From Streptomyces sp. RB17 (GTDB taxonomy: Bacteria; Actinomycetota; Actinomycetes; Streptomycetales; Streptomycetaceae): a stretch of DNA of 64,000 nucleotides. Below are positions 9,378 to 17,917 of this stretch, piece by piece (within the stretch, counting starts at the first letter, position 1; every line of letters starts with the position of its first letter). A model generated the notes under the pieces. That model did no database searches. It worked only from the letters and a program-made list of their open reading frames with translations, and was not told the DNA's origin. The stretch is from positions 1,178,001 through 1,242,000 of the forward strand of contig NZ_WEGL01000001.1 in assembly GCF_009604455.1 (NCBI RefSeq), given 5' to 3'. A program made the translations under genes and the position numbers.

Positions 9378-9830
9378 ATGACCAGTACGACCGGGACTCC
9401 CGCCCGTCGCCCGACCGCCGCCCCTGATCGAGGCGCTTCGCGCCGCAGCGTTCCCCCCAGCAGCCTCGACCCGGAGATCGCCGCCCGCCTCAAGCGCGCC
9501 GCGGACGGTCTCCTGCCCGCCATCGCCCAGCAGTACGACACCGGTGAGGTGCTCATGCTCGGCTGGATGGACGACGAGGCGCTGCACCGCACCCTGACCA
9601 CCGGCCGCTGCACCTACTGGTCGCGCAGCCGCCAGGAGTACTGGGTCAAGGGCGACACCTCGGGCCACGTCCAGTGGGTGAAGTCGGTCGCGCTGGACTG
9701 CGACGCCGACACCGTGCTCGTCAAGGTCGACCAGGTGGGCGCGGCATGCCACACCGGCGCGCGCACCTGCTTCGACGAGGACGTGCTCCTCAAGGACGCC
9801 GATTCCGGCGCGACCACCCCGGATCAGTAG
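9378..9830 (+). CDS. hisI: Phosphoribosyl-AMP cyclohydrolase
   Basis: HisI (150 aa) opens the adenine ring of phosphoribosyl-AMP, the third step of histidine synthesis, using zinc. The core is complete: [39 protein letters not shown], the metal-site [14 protein letters not shown], and cysteines in [12 protein letters not shown]. There is no fused HisE domain. I use ATG 9378; ATG 9369 is in frame. Neither has a ribosome site and GCACAAT lies just upstream, so a leaderless start is plausible. trpE begins 12 nt after the stop, linking the histidine and tryptophan pathways in one transcript. Confidence 0.95.
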   Translation: MTSTTGTPARRPTAAPDRGASRRSVPPSSLDPEIAARLKRAADGLLPAIAQQYDTGEVLMLGWMDDEALHRTLTTGRCTYWSRSRQEYWVKGDTSGHVQWVKSVALDCDADTVLVKVDQVGAACHTGARTCFDEDVLLKDADSGATTPDQ

Positions 9831-9841
9831 GGTCAGCCGCC

Positions 9842-11320
9842 ATGGACCTCGAGACCTTCCGCAAACTCGCCACCGACCGGCGCGTCATCCCGGTGACGCG
9901 CAAGCTCCTCGCCGACGGCGACACCCCGGTCGCGCTGTACCGCAAACTGGCCGCCGAGCGCCCCGGCACCTTCCTGCTGGAGTCCGCGGAGAACGGCCGC
10001 TCCTGGTCCCGGTACTCCTTCGTCGGTGTCCGGTCCGCCGGGACGCTGACGGAACGCGACGGACAGGCGCACTGGCTCGGCACCCCGCCGGTCGGCGTGC
10101 CCGTGGACGGCGACCCCCTGAAGGCCCTGCGGGCCACGATCCAGGCCCTGCACACCCCACGCCAGGAGGGTCTGCCGCCCTTCACCGGCGGCATGGTCGG
10201 CTATCTCGGCTACGACATCGTCCGCCGCCTGGAGAAGATCGGCCCCGGCGAGCGCGACGACCTGCAGCTGCCCGAGCTGACCATGCTCCTGACCAGTGAC
10301 CTCGCCGTCATGGACCACTGGGAGGGCTCGGTCCTGCTGATCGCCAACGCGATCAACCACAACGACCTCGACACCGGCGTGGACGAGGCCTACGCCGATG
10401 CCGTGGCCCGGCTCGACGCCATGGAGGCCGACCTCACGCGCGCGGTGGCCCAGCCCCCGGCCGTGCTGCCGCCGTCCGAGCTGCCCGAGTACACCGCGCT
10501 GTGGGGCGGTCCCGACTTCCAGGTGGCCGTCGAGGACGTCAAGGAGCGCATCCGCGCGGGCGAGGCCTTCCAGGTCGTGCCCTCCCAGCGCTTCGAGACC
10601 CCGTGCGCCGCCAGTGCCCTTGACGTCTACCGGGTGCTGCGGGCGACCAACCCGTCCCCGTACATGTACCTGTTCCGCTTCGAGGGATTCGACGTCGTCG
10701 GCTCGTCCCCCGAGGCCCTGGTCAAGGTCGAGGACGGGCGGGCCATGGTGCACCCCATCGCCGGCACCCGGCCCCGCGGGACGACCCCGCAGGAGGACCA
10801 GGCCCTCGCCGAGGAGCTGATGGCCGACCCCAAGGAGCGCGCCGAGCACCTGATGCTCGTCGACCTCGGCCGCAACGATCTGGGACGGGTCTGCGAGCCC
10901 GGCTCGGTCGAGGTGGTCGACTTCATGTCCGTCGAGCGCTACTCGCACGTGATGCACATCGTCTCGACCGTCACCGGCCGGGTGGCCGCGGGCCGCACCG
11001 CCTTTGACGTGCTCACCGCCTGCTTCCCGGCGGGCACCCTCTCCGGCGCCCCCAAACCCCGCGCGATGCAGATCATCGACGAACTGGAGCCGTCCCGGCG
11101 CGGCCTGTACGGCGGCTGCGTCGGCTATCTGGACTTCGCGGGCGACTCCGACACCGCGATCGCCATCCGTACGGCCCTGCTCCGGAACGGCACGGCATAC
11201 GTGCAGGCCGGAGCCGGCATCGTCGCCGACTCCGACCCGGTGGCGGAGGACCAGGAGTGCCGCAACAAGGCGGCGGCGGTCCTCCGCGCGGTGCACACGG
11301 CCAACCGGCTCAACTCATAG
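9842..11320 (+). CDS. trpE: Anthranilate synthase component I
   Basis: TrpE (492 aa) makes anthranilate from chorismate with ammonia delivered by a TrpG subunit, which is not in this window. The tryptophan-feedback motif LLES (45-48) with the following Ser in SWSRYSF is intact, so allosteric inhibition is expected. The chorismate-binding domain shows [55 protein letters not shown] and [14 protein letters not shown] follows hisI by 12 nt with TAGGG upstream. No Trp-rich leader peptide precedes it. The neighbouring protease gene ends 6 nt beyond its stop on the other strand. Confidence 0.96.
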   Translation: MDLETFRKLATDRRVIPVTRKLLADGDTPVALYRKLAAERPGTFLLESAENGRSWSRYSFVGVRSAGTLTERDGQAHWLGTPPVGVPVDGDPLKALRATIQALHTPRQEGLPPFTGGMVGYLGYDIVRRLEKIGPGERDDLQLPELTMLLTSDLAVMDHWEGSVLLIANAINHNDLDTGVDEAYADAVARLDAMEADLTRAVAQPPAVLPPSELPEYTALWGGPDFQVAVEDVKERIRAGEAFQVVPSQRFETPCAASALDVYRVLRATNPSPYMYLFRFEGFDVVGSSPEALVKVEDGRAMVHPIAGTRPRGTTPQEDQALAEELMADPKERAEHLMLVDLGRNDLGRVCEPGSVEVVDFMSVERYSHVMHIVSTVTGRVAAGRTAFDVLTACFPAGTLSGAPKPRAMQIIDELEPSRRGLYGGCVGYLDFAGDSDTAIAIRTALLRNGTAYVQAGAGIVADSDPVAEDQECRNKAAAVLRAVHTANRLNS

Positions 11321-11326
11321 GAGAGT

Positions 11327-12544
11327 TCAGCCGGTGAACGCGGCGGTGCCGTTCGGGGTGCCGAGCCCGGACGGCCCGTCGTACCCGGTGGTGCCGGTGC
11401 ACAGGTACGAGCCGCTGCAGCTGCCGTTGGAGCCGCTCGTCACGTCGTTCAGCGACGAGGTGTGCGCGTACGGGAAGGACGCCGGGTAGGAGCCGGCCGA
11501 CGGGGCGCCCGCCAGCGCGTAGGTCGCCGCGATCAGCGGAGAGGAGGCGCTGGTGCCGCCGAAGACCATCCAGCCACTGCCCTGGCTGTACGTGTCGTAC
11601 ACCGCGACACCGGTGTTGGGGTCGGCGACCGCCGAGACGTCCGCGACCGTGCGCCGGGCGCAGCCGGTGTCCTTCTGCCAGCTGGGCTTGGCGTCGTACG
11701 CGGAGCAGCCGGAGCCGGCCCCGCTCCACACCGTGTCCGTCCAGCCGCGGGAGTTGGAGGCCGTCTTCAGGGACGTACCGCCCACCGCCGTCACGTACTT
11801 GGACGCCGCCGGGTACTCGACGCCATAGCCGTTGTCACCGGAGGAGACGGTGATGGCGACACCCGGGTGGTTGAAGTAGGTGGAGTCGTACGTCGTGTCG
11901 CTGGAGGACTCGGAGCCGCCGTAGCTGTTGGAGACGAACTTGGCGCCCAGGTTCACGGCGGTGTTCACGGCCGTGCCCAGGTTGGTCATGCTGGCCGAAC
12001 TGGCCTCCACCAGCAGGATCTTGCAGTTCGGGCAGGCCGCGCTGACCATGTCGAGGTCGAGCGAGATCTCCTCGGCCCAGCCGGAGTTGCCACGCGGGTA
12101 CTTGGTGCCGCCGGTCTGGTCCACCTTCTTGAAGCAGCCGTTGGCCGTGGTGCAGGCGGACAGCCCGTACTGGGAGCGGTAGACGGCGAGGTCGGACTCG
12201 GCGCTCGGGTCGTCGTAGGCGTCGACGATCGCCACCGTCTGGCCCGAACCGCCGGTCGCGGAGGGCAGGTTGTACGCCGCCTGCAGCGAGGAGGGGCCGT
12301 AACCGGAGGGAGTGGCGGCGGCCGTCAGATCGCTCTCGGCGTGCGCGGACATCGGGGTGCCCGAGGTGACCTGCAGGGCGTTGCAGGCCATCTGGTCCTT
12401 CTTCGTCGGGGTGGCGCAGGCGTGCGCGACGGTGACGCCGTGGGACGAGGAGGTGGACTGGGCCGCCTGGCCGACCGGGGTGGCCAGGGCGAGGGCGGCC
12501 GTGGCGAGCGTGGCCACGGCGACGAGGGAAGTGGTTCTGCGCAA
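11327..12544 (-). CDS. Secreted S53-family (sedolisin) serine-carboxyl protease
   Basis: The 405-aa protein opens with a Sec signal peptide (RR, hydrophobic core to about residue 22, then PVGQAAQS). The sedolisin catalytic set is visible: Glu159 and Asp163 in AEEISLDLD, the oxyanion Asp237 in VSSGDNGYG and Ser332 in FGGTSASSP; the C-terminal TGYDGPSGLGTPNG resembles the Ca-binding end of the family. The usual long (about 180-residue) prodomain is missing: only some 60 residues separate signal and catalytic domain. The start is a TTG with GGAGGA 7 nt upstream. It lies between trpE and the trp-linked membrane gene on the opposite strand, so it is an insertion in an otherwise conserved biosynthetic neighbourhood. 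Confidence 0.9.
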   Translation of the reverse strand: MRRTTSLVAVATLATAALALATPVGQAAQSTSSSHGVTVAHACATPTKKDQMACNALQVTSGTPMSAHAESDLTAAATPSGYGPSSLQAAYNLPSATGGSGQTVAIVDAYDDPSAESDLAVYRSQYGLSACTTANGCFKKVDQTGGTKYPRGNSGWAEEISLDLDMVSAACPNCKILLVEASSASMTNLGTAVNTAVNLGAKFVSNSYGGSESSSDTTYDSTYFNHPGVAITVSSGDNGYGVEYPAASKYVTAVGGTSLKTASNSRGWTDTVWSGAGSGCSAYDAKPSWQKDTGCARRTVADVSAVADPNTGVAVYDTYSQGSGWMVFGGTSASSPLIAATYALAGAPSAGSYPASFPYAHTSSLNDVTSGSNGSCSGSYLCTGTTGYDGPSGLGTPNGTAAFTG

Positions 12545-12778
12545 CGTACGTCCTCCACGAGGTGGGTGAACCGGGAAGGGCTGTGTGGGGGGTGCGCGGT
12601 GCCACCACGGCGCGGGGTGTCACGCCGGGGTCGCGCAGAACGTACGGATGGCGGGGTCACGTCAACAAGATGAATGTTGAAGCAGGGACGTTACTTTGCC
12701 GTTCCTGAGACGTTCATGTGCCGTTTCTGGGCGGATCATGGTCGAAACTCGACCCGCCCATGGCTTGACGGACCCGGG

Positions 12779-12808
12779 TGACGGTTCGCACGGGGTTCAG
12801 GCGATAGT
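12779..12808 (+). promoter_or_regulatory. Candidate promoter for the trp-associated membrane gene
   Basis: TGACGG (12779-12784) and GATAGT (12803-12808) are spaced by 18 bp, and the predicted start point falls at or next to the GTG at 12816. No ribosome site precedes that GTG, so a leaderless transcript fits. The call rests on hexamer resemblance only. Confidence 0.35.
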
Positions 12809-12815
12809 GGAGTAC

Positions 12816-13445
12816 GTGACTGCCGTACCTCACCCCCGTTCCGAAGCCGCCGCGCCCGTCCGGTCCGGCCGGCGGAGCCTCGCCGTGGCCCTCCTGTGCG
12901 GTGCGCTCGGCGCGGCCGTGGCGCTGCTCGCGACCCGGCAGCGCTGGGCGGAGGGCACCGCGACGGTGGCCGGCGGCGCGTTCCCGCTGACCGCCAAGGG
13001 CAGCGACGTCACGGGCGTCCCCGCGGCCCTCGCCATAGTGGGCCTCGCCGCGCTCGTCGCCGTATTCGCCGTCCGCCGGGCCGGCCGGCTCGTCGTCGCC
13101 GGGCTGCTCGCGCTGTCCGGCGCCGGCATCTCGGCCGCCGCCCTCGTGGCCGCCTCCGACAGCTCCGCGCTGGACGAGAAGGCCGCCCGGGCCAGCGGCG
13201 ACACCTCCGCCACCGTCGCCGCGCTCAGCCACACCGGCTGGCCCTACGTCGCGGCCGCCGGTGGCCTGCTGATCCTGCTGGCCGGCCTGCTGGCGCTGCG
13301 CTTCGGCAACCGGTGGCCCGCCATGTCCGGCCGCTACGAGCGTGGCACCGACCGTCCGCGCCGCGCGGCCCGCCCGGTCGACCCGGAACGGCCCGAGGAG
13401 ATGTGGAAGGCCCTGGACCGGGGCGAGGACCCGACGGGAGCCTGA
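12816..13445 (+). CDS. Tryptophan-associated membrane protein (TIGR02234/Trp_oprn_chp type)
   Basis: The 209-aa protein has four hydrophobic segments (near 21-38, 67-85, 90-108 and 141-160) and the pattern of the actinobacterial Trp_oprn_chp family: TRQRW in the first loop, LTAKGSDVTGVPAALAIVGLAALVA, then LSHTGWPYVAAAGG and a basic tail ending in the EEMWKALDRGEDPT motif. It is consistently encoded beside trp genes; a role in tryptophan or indole transport has been suggested but not shown. GTG 12816 is chosen as the leaderless start; GTG 12807 is in frame. Confidence 0.85.
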   Translation: MTAVPHPRSEAAAPVRSGRRSLAVALLCGALGAAVALLATRQRWAEGTATVAGGAFPLTAKGSDVTGVPAALAIVGLAALVAVFAVRRAGRLVVAGLLALSGAGISAAALVAASDSSALDEKAARASGDTSATVAALSHTGWPYVAAAGGLLILLAGLLALRFGNRWPAMSGRYERGTDRPRRAARPVDPERPEEMWKALDRGEDPTGA

Positions 13446-13617
13446 CGCGCACGGCGGGTGTGGCGAACCAGACGCCACCCCCGAGTCCGGAACGGGTGCG
13501 CCGTACGGGACAATGGAGGGCGAGCGTCCGGCTCGGACAGTGACCGGTCGGGCTCGGAGCCGTACGACACGTACGCCGCTCTTCTGGGACACGTACACAG
13601 CAATGAGGAGCACAGAC

Positions 13618-13878
13618 ATGGCGGGCAGCAGCCACGGCCACGGTCACACCCCGGCCGCCTGGACCGGTGTCATCATTTCCTTCATCGGTTTCTGCGTCGC
13701 GGGCGCCTTCATGGTGATGGCCCAGCCGGTCGGCTTCTGGGCCGGCATGGTGCTCATCCTCGGCGGCGCGGTGGTCGGCGGCATCATGCGCGCCATGGGC
13801 CTCGGTGCGAAGCAGGTCCCCCTCAAGATGGCCGGTGCCCCCCTCGCGACCCGTGAGCCGGCCGGCGTCGAGAGCTGA
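13618..13878 (+). CDS. HGxxPAAW-family small membrane protein
   Basis: An 86-aa protein carrying the family motif HGHTPAAWTG near its N-terminus, preceded by a His-rich SSHGHGH, then two transmembrane helices (about 18-38 and 43-60) and a short tail with LGAKQVPLK. ATG 13618 has GAGGAG 7 nt upstream, which decides against the in-frame ATG at 13603. It belongs to the set of small membrane proteins between trpE and trpC in Streptomyces. The function is unknown; the His cluster suggests metal contact. Confidence 0.85.
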   Translation: MAGSSHGHGHTPAAWTGVIISFIGFCVAGAFMVMAQPVGFWAGMVLILGGAVVGGIMRAMGLGAKQVPLKMAGAPLATREPAGVES

Positions 13879-13893
13879 ACCGACGGTTTCCCC

Positions 13894-13935
13894 GAGGGGC
13901 GGCCCGGCACCTGCGGAAGGTGCGGGCCGCCCCTC
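13894..13935 (+). terminator. Strong hairpin after the HGxxPAAW gene
   Basis: GAGGGGCGGCCC (13894-13905) pairs with GGGCCGCCCCTC (13924-13935); the enclosed GCACCT/AGGTGC continues the stem with a small bulge. It starts 15 nt after the stop codon. It has no U-tract, as is common for Streptomyces terminators. Confidence 0.7.
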
Positions 13936-13996
13936 GTCGTCCCCGGCGGGCGGGCCAGCGCGCGCGTGGTGCCGACTCGGCGGGGAGAATGTTCCT

Positions 13997-14464
13997 GTGA
14001 ACACCGAGAGCCGTCCGTTCCCGCTGGTGGCCCCGAACGCCACCGTCGGCCCCGCCGCCATCGGCCCCCCGCTGCGGCGGCGCCTCGCCGTCCCGGCGGG
14101 AGTCCTCGCGGCCGTCGCCGGGGCCTTCGTGTACGTGGGCGCCGTCGACCCGAACGAACCCGGGCACTACCCCGTCTGCCCGCTGTACCGGCTCACCGGC
14201 CTGTACTGCCCCGGCTGCGGCGGACTGCGCAGCGCGCACGCCTTCGTCCACGGCGACCTGCTCGCCGCGCTGCGGGACAACGCGCTGGGTGTGGCCGCCT
14301 ACCTGGGCTTCGCGGTGCTGTGGACCGTATGGGTGGTCCGCGCCGTACGCGGCCGGCCGCTGCGGCTGGACCCGCGGCCGGCGCACCTGTGGGCGATCGG
14401 CGCCCTGCTGCTGGTGTTCACGGCCGTCCGGAACCTGCCGTCGGGGGGCTGGCTGCATCCTTGA
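13997..14464 (+). CDS. DUF2752-family membrane protein
   Basis: The 155-aa product has three hydrophobic segments and the DUF2752 signature YPVCPLYRLTGLYCPGCGGLR, with a conserved CPxCGGLR cysteine pair, followed by SAHAFVHGDLLAALRDN. The first hydrophobic segment (about 30-50) precedes the Cys motif, which should face the membrane surface. GTG 13997 follows CGGGGAGAATGTTCCT. The family is common in bacteria and uncharacterised; here it is regularly next to trpC. Confidence 0.85.
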   Translation: MNTESRPFPLVAPNATVGPAAIGPPLRRRLAVPAGVLAAVAGAFVYVGAVDPNEPGHYPVCPLYRLTGLYCPGCGGLRSAHAFVHGDLLAALRDNALGVAAYLGFAVLWTVWVVRAVRGRPLRLDPRPAHLWAIGALLLVFTAVRNLPSGGWLHP

Positions 14465-14551
14465 GCACACGGTGAACGTCCAGGTGGTGGGACCGGGGTC
14501 GACTGGATGCGAGGGGTCCGCCCTCCTGCGGATACCATCGCAGTGACCACG

Positions 14552-14564
14552 GGTTTTCAAAACC
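14552..14564. promoter_or_regulatory. 13-bp palindrome in the trpC leader
   Basis: GGTTTTCAAAACC is a perfect palindrome (odd centre) 36 bp upstream of the trpC GTG, just downstream of a GATACCAT sequence that could serve as a -10 box. It may be an operator or a small leader hairpin controlling trpC-M-B-A. No consensus is known to me. Confidence 0.35.
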
Positions 14565-14599
14565 TGAAGGAACGACCGTCAGGAAAGGGGGCCGCTCGC

Positions 14600-15409
14600 G
14601 TGAGTGTGCTCGACGAGATCATCGACGGAGTCCGTGCCGACCTCGCGGAGCGGCAGGCACGCGTCAGCCTCGACGAGCTCAAGGAGCGCGCGGCCAAGGC
14701 TCCCGCCGCCAAGGACGGGGTGGCCGCGCTCAAGGGCGACGGCGTCAAGGTGATCTGCGAGGTCAAGCGCTCCAGCCCCTCCAAGGGCGCGCTGGCCGCG
14801 ATCGCCGACCCTGCCGGGCTCGCCGCGGACTACGAGGCGGGCGGTGCGGCCGTCATCTCCGTCCTCACCGAACAGCGCCGCTTCGGCGGCTCGCTGGCCG
14901 ACCTGGAGGCCGTCCGCGCGCGCGTGGACATCCCGGTGCTCCGCAAGGACTTCATCGTCACGTCCTACCAGCTGTGGGAGGCCCGGGCGTACGGCGCCGA
15001 CCTCGCGCTGCTGATCGTGGCCGCCCTGGATCAGCCGGCCCTGGAGTCGCTGATCGAGCGCGCGGTGTCGATCGGGCTCACCCCGCTCGTCGAGGTGCAC
15101 GACGAGGACGAGGTCGAGCGGGCCGTGGACGCGGGCGCCAAGGTCATCGGCGTCAACGCGCGCAACCTGAAGACCCTTGAGGTCGACCGCGGCACGTTCG
15201 AGCGGGTCGCGCCGGAGATCCCGGACCACCTCGTCAAGGTCGCCGAATCCGGTGTCCGTGGCCCGCACGACCTGATCGCCTACGCCAACGCCGGCGCCGA
15301 CGCGGTCCTGGTCGGCGAGTCCCTGGTCACCGGCCGCGACCCCAAGACCGCCGTCGCCGACCTGGTCGCCGCGGGCGAACATCCCGCACTGCGCCACGGC
15401 CGGAGCTGA
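14600..15409 (+). CDS. trpC: Indole-3-glycerol phosphate synthase
   Basis: TrpC (269 aa) cyclises CdRP to indole-3-glycerol phosphate. The barrel motifs are complete: [13 protein letters not shown] with the catalytic Glu/Lys, [23 protein letters not shown] with the second catalytic Lys, [14 protein letters not shown] and VAESGVRG. The GTG at 14600 follows AGGAAAGGGGG by about 8 nt; an in-frame GTG at 14543 would add 19 residues not typical of the family. It starts the trpC-M-B-A group and is monofunctional; the TrpF step comes from PriA. Confidence 0.97.
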   Translation: MSVLDEIIDGVRADLAERQARVSLDELKERAAKAPAAKDGVAALKGDGVKVICEVKRSSPSKGALAAIADPAGLAADYEAGGAAVISVLTEQRRFGGSLADLEAVRARVDIPVLRKDFIVTSYQLWEARAYGADLALLIVAALDQPALESLIERAVSIGLTPLVEVHDEDEVERAVDAGAKVIGVNARNLKTLEVDRGTFERVAPEIPDHLVKVAESGVRGPHDLIAYANAGADAVLVGESLVTGRDPKTAVADLVAAGEHPALRHGRS

Positions 15410-15417
15410 TCACCCGG

Positions 15418-15423
15418 TAGGCT
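15418..15423 (+). promoter_or_regulatory. TAGGCT -10-like box before trpM
   Basis: TAGGCT ends 7 nt before the ATG of trpM, the arrangement of leaderless Streptomyces transcripts, and there is no ribosome site. The same TAGGCT-7-ATG layout occurs before chorismate mutase (45042-45047) and, with 6 nt, before pyk (52406-52411). No good -35 element is seen. Confidence 0.35.
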
Positions 15424-15430
15424 GACCCCG

Positions 15431-15637
15431 ATGACTGTCACCGTGACGACCGTGGACCGCTACGCCCGCCTGGCGCGTGGCTGCCGCCCGAGGGGCTGCC
15501 GCGCCCCGGCGCGGCGCGTCCACGGCCGCCGCGTGCGGTACGTCATCGGTGACGAACCTGGACAGGTGAACGGACGTCGATGGCAGCGCGCCCCACAGGG
15601 GCGCGGGGAACTGCGCGACCAGCCACATATGGCCTGA
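15431..15637 (+). CDS. trpM: Tryptophan biosynthesis modulator TrpM
   Basis: A 68-residue, very basic protein lies between trpC and trpB, exactly where S. coelicolor carries trpM, a small gene reported to modulate tryptophan biosynthesis. The core ARGCRPRGCRAPARRVHGRR with two cysteines and VRYVIGDEPGQVNGRRW matches my memory of that family. The last 15 or so codons (15588-15637) fall inside a sequence resembling a dispersed Streptomyces intergenic repeat, so the C-terminus may be recent. The start is ATG 15431, probably leaderless. A 70-bp gap follows before trpB. Confidence 0.7.
   Translation: MTVTVTTVDRYARLARGCRPRGCRAPARRVHGRRVRYVIGDEPGQVNGRRWQRAPQGRGELRDQPHMA
15588..15628 (+). repeat. 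Dispersed GGGGCGCGGGGAACTG-type repeat
   Basis: The segment contains GGGGCGCGGGGAACTGCGCG and CGACCAGCCAC, which I recall as a recurrent intergenic element in many Streptomyces genomes; a small CCCCACAGGGG hairpin forms its left part. Here it is read through as the 3' end of trpM rather than lying between genes. Only one copy is visible in this window. Confidence 0.5.
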
Positions 15638-15707
15638 GGTCGTACGACAAACTCCGCCCCCACGGCGAATAGTGTCTTTTCACACGCACTCACCGTGAGG
15701 TTCCGGC

Positions 15708-16991
15708 ATGCCCAGCAACTTCTTCTTCCCTGACCCACAGGGGCAAGTCCCCAGCGCCGAAGGGTACTTCGGCGCGTTCGGCGGCAAGTTCATCCCGGAG
15801 GCCCTCGTCGCCGCCGTGGACGAGGTCGCCGTCGAGTACGACAAGGCCAAGCACGACCCCGAGTTCGCCCGAGAGCTCGACGACCTGATGGTCAACTACA
15901 CCGGTCGCCCCAGCTCCCTCACCGAGGTCCCCCGTTTTGCCGCGGAAGCGGGTGGCGCGCGCGTGTTCCTCAAGCGCGAGGACCTCAACCACACCGGCTC
16001 CCACAAGATCAACAACGTCCTCGGCCAGGCGCTGCTCACCAAGCGGATGGGCAAGACGCGCGTGATCGCGGAGACCGGCGCCGGTCAGCACGGCGTCGCG
16101 ACCGCGACCGCCTGCGCCCTGTTCGGCCTCGACTGCACCATCTACATGGGCGAGGTCGACACCAGGCGCCAGGCCCTGAACGTGGCCCGCATGCGCATGC
16201 TCGGCGCCGAGGTCGTCTCCGTGAAGTCCGGCAGCCGCACCCTGAAGGACGCCATCAACGAGGCGTTCCGCGACTGGGTCGCCAACGTCGACCACACCCA
16301 CTACCTGTTCGGTACGGTCGCCGGCCCGCACCCCTTCCCGGCCATGGTCCGCGACTTCCACCGGGTCATCGGCGTCGAGGCCCGCCGGCAGCTGCTGGAG
16401 CGCGCCGGACGCCTCCCGGACGCCGCGATCGCCTGCGTCGGCGGCGGCTCCAACGCCATCGGCCTCTTCCACGCCTTCATCCCCGACGAGGGCGTCCGTC
16501 TCATCGGCTGCGAGCCCGCTGGGCACGGCATCGAGACCGGCGAGCACGCGGCCACCCTGACCGCGGGCGAGCCGGGCATCCTGCACGGTTCCCGCTCGTA
16601 CGTCCTGCAGGACGACGAGGGCCAGATCACCGAGCCGTACTCCATCTCGGCCGGCCTTGACTACCCGGGCATCGGCCCCGAGCACTCCTTCCTCAAGGAC
16701 TCCGGCCGCGGTGAGTACCGCGCGATCACCGACGACGCGGCCATGCAGGCCCTGCGCCTGCTGTCCCGCACCGAGGGCATCATCCCGGCCATCGAGAGCG
16801 CCCACGCCCTCGCCGGCGCCCTGGAGGTCGGCAGGGAGCTGGGCGAGGACGGCCTGATCGTGGTCAACCTGTCCGGCCGCGGCGACAAGGACATGGACAC
16901 CGCCGCCCGCTACTTCGGCCTGTACGACACCGACGCCGAGGTGGCCGCCGACGAAGCCGACACCGCCGAGATCGAGGGGGACGCCAAGTGA
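15708..16991 (+). CDS. trpB: Tryptophan synthase beta chain
   Basis: TrpB (427 aa) condenses indole and serine to tryptophan with PLP. The PLP lysine is at about 100 in [17 protein letters not shown], the catalytic Glu in [13 protein letters not shown], and the phosphate loop is [19 protein letters not shown] and [10 protein letters not shown] are further family marks. The C-terminal extension is acidic ([18 protein letters not shown]). ATG 15708 is the only sensible start. The TGA overlaps the trpA GTG, so the alpha and beta subunits are translationally coupled, as befits their tight complex. Confidence 0.97.
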   Translation: MPSNFFFPDPQGQVPSAEGYFGAFGGKFIPEALVAAVDEVAVEYDKAKHDPEFARELDDLMVNYTGRPSSLTEVPRFAAEAGGARVFLKREDLNHTGSHKINNVLGQALLTKRMGKTRVIAETGAGQHGVATATACALFGLDCTIYMGEVDTRRQALNVARMRMLGAEVVSVKSGSRTLKDAINEAFRDWVANVDHTHYLFGTVAGPHPFPAMVRDFHRVIGVEARRQLLERAGRLPDAAIACVGGGSNAIGLFHAFIPDEGVRLIGCEPAGHGIETGEHAATLTAGEPGILHGSRSYVLQDDEGQITEPYSISAGLDYPGIGPEHSFLKDSGRGEYRAITDDAAMQALRLLSRTEGIIPAIESAHALAGALEVGRELGEDGLIVVNLSGRGDKDMDTAARYFGLYDTDAEVAADEADTAEIEGDAK

Positions 16992-17806
16992 GCGGGAAGA
17001 TCCAGCTGCTGTCGGACACCCTCGCCGCCGCCAGGGCCGAGGGCCGGTCCGCGCTCATCGCCTACCTCCCGGCCGGGTTCCCGACCGTGGACGGCGGCAT
17101 CGAGGCGATCAAGGCCGTCTTCGACGGCGGGGCCGACGTCGTGGAGGTCGGTCTGCCGCACAGCGACCCCGTCCTCGACGGTCCGGTCATCCAGACCGCC
17201 GACGACATCGCGTTGCGCGGTGGGGTCAAGATCGCCGATGTGATGCGTACGGTCCGTGAGGCGTACGCGGCGACCGGCAAGCCCGTGCTCGTCATGACGT
17301 ACTGGAACCCCATCGACCGCTACGGCGTCGAGCGGTTCACCGCCGAGCTGGCCGAGGCGGGCGGCGCGGGCTGCATCCTGCCCGACCTGCCCGTCCAGGA
17401 GTCGGCGCTGTGGCGGGAGCACGCCGAGAAGCACGGCCTCGCGACCGTCTTCGTCGTCGCGCCGAGCAGCAAGGACGAGCGGCTCGCCCAGATCACCGCG
17501 GCGGGCAGCGGCTTCGTCTACGCGGCCTCGCTGATGGGCGTCACCGGCACCCGCGAATCCGTCGGGGCGCAGGCCCAGAACCTGGTCGAGCGCACCCGCG
17601 CCACCGGCAGCGCGCTGCCCGTCTGCGTCGGACTCGGCGTCTCCAACGGCGCCCAGGCCGCCGAGGTCGCCGGCTTCGCCGACGGCGTCATCGTCGGCTC
17701 GGCCTTCGTGAAGCGGATGCTGGACGCACCCGACCGCGCGACCGGCGTCGAGGCGGTCCGCGAGCTGGCCGGGGAGCTGGCGAAGGGCGTGCGCGGACAG
17801 GTGTGA
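16988..17806 (+). CDS. trpA: Tryptophan synthase alpha chain
   Basis: TrpA (272 aa) cleaves indole-3-glycerol phosphate to indole and glyceraldehyde 3-phosphate and passes indole through the tunnel to TrpB. Catalytic Glu53 and Asp64 lie in [16 protein letters not shown]; other marks are [10 protein letters not shown], the flexible-loop region [11 protein letters not shown] and the phosphate loop [13 protein letters not shown] overlaps the trpB stop. It is the last trp gene and is followed by a perfect hairpin. Confidence 0.97.
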   Translation: MSGKIQLLSDTLAAARAEGRSALIAYLPAGFPTVDGGIEAIKAVFDGGADVVEVGLPHSDPVLDGPVIQTADDIALRGGVKIADVMRTVREAYAATGKPVLVMTYWNPIDRYGVERFTAELAEAGGAGCILPDLPVQESALWREHAEKHGLATVFVVAPSSKDERLAQITAAGSGFVYAASLMGVTGTRESVGAQAQNLVERTRATGSALPVCVGLGVSNGAQAAEVAGFADGVIVGSAFVKRMLDAPDRATGVEAVRELAGELAKGVRGQV

Positions 17807-17878
17807 CCGCAGGTCGGTTTCCCTATCAGAACACTCCCGTCAGAACATTCGGTCACTCGAACGAGTGGACCTGTGACC

Positions 17879-17901
17879 GGGGAGGCGCGCTGCGCCTCCC
17901 C
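17879..17901 (+). terminator. Terminator after trpA
   Basis: GGGGAGGCGC and GCGCCTCCCC pair perfectly (10 bp) around a 3-nt GCT loop and are followed by GGTTCGTTCT. It lies between trpA and the next gene and argues that the latter starts downstream at 17918 rather than at an in-frame GTG at 17873. Confidence 0.7.
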
Positions 17902-17917
17902 GGTTCGTTCTGGGGGT

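Noticed and set aside
9750..9841. Tryptophan attenuator or leader peptide before trpE
   Set aside because: trpE follows hisI by only 12 nt, leaving no room for a leader; no Trp-rich short frame or alternative hairpins were seen.
17873..17917. Earlier GTG start for the DsbA-like gene
   Set aside because: It would place the trp terminator hairpin inside the coding region and add non-family residues before the start at 17918.
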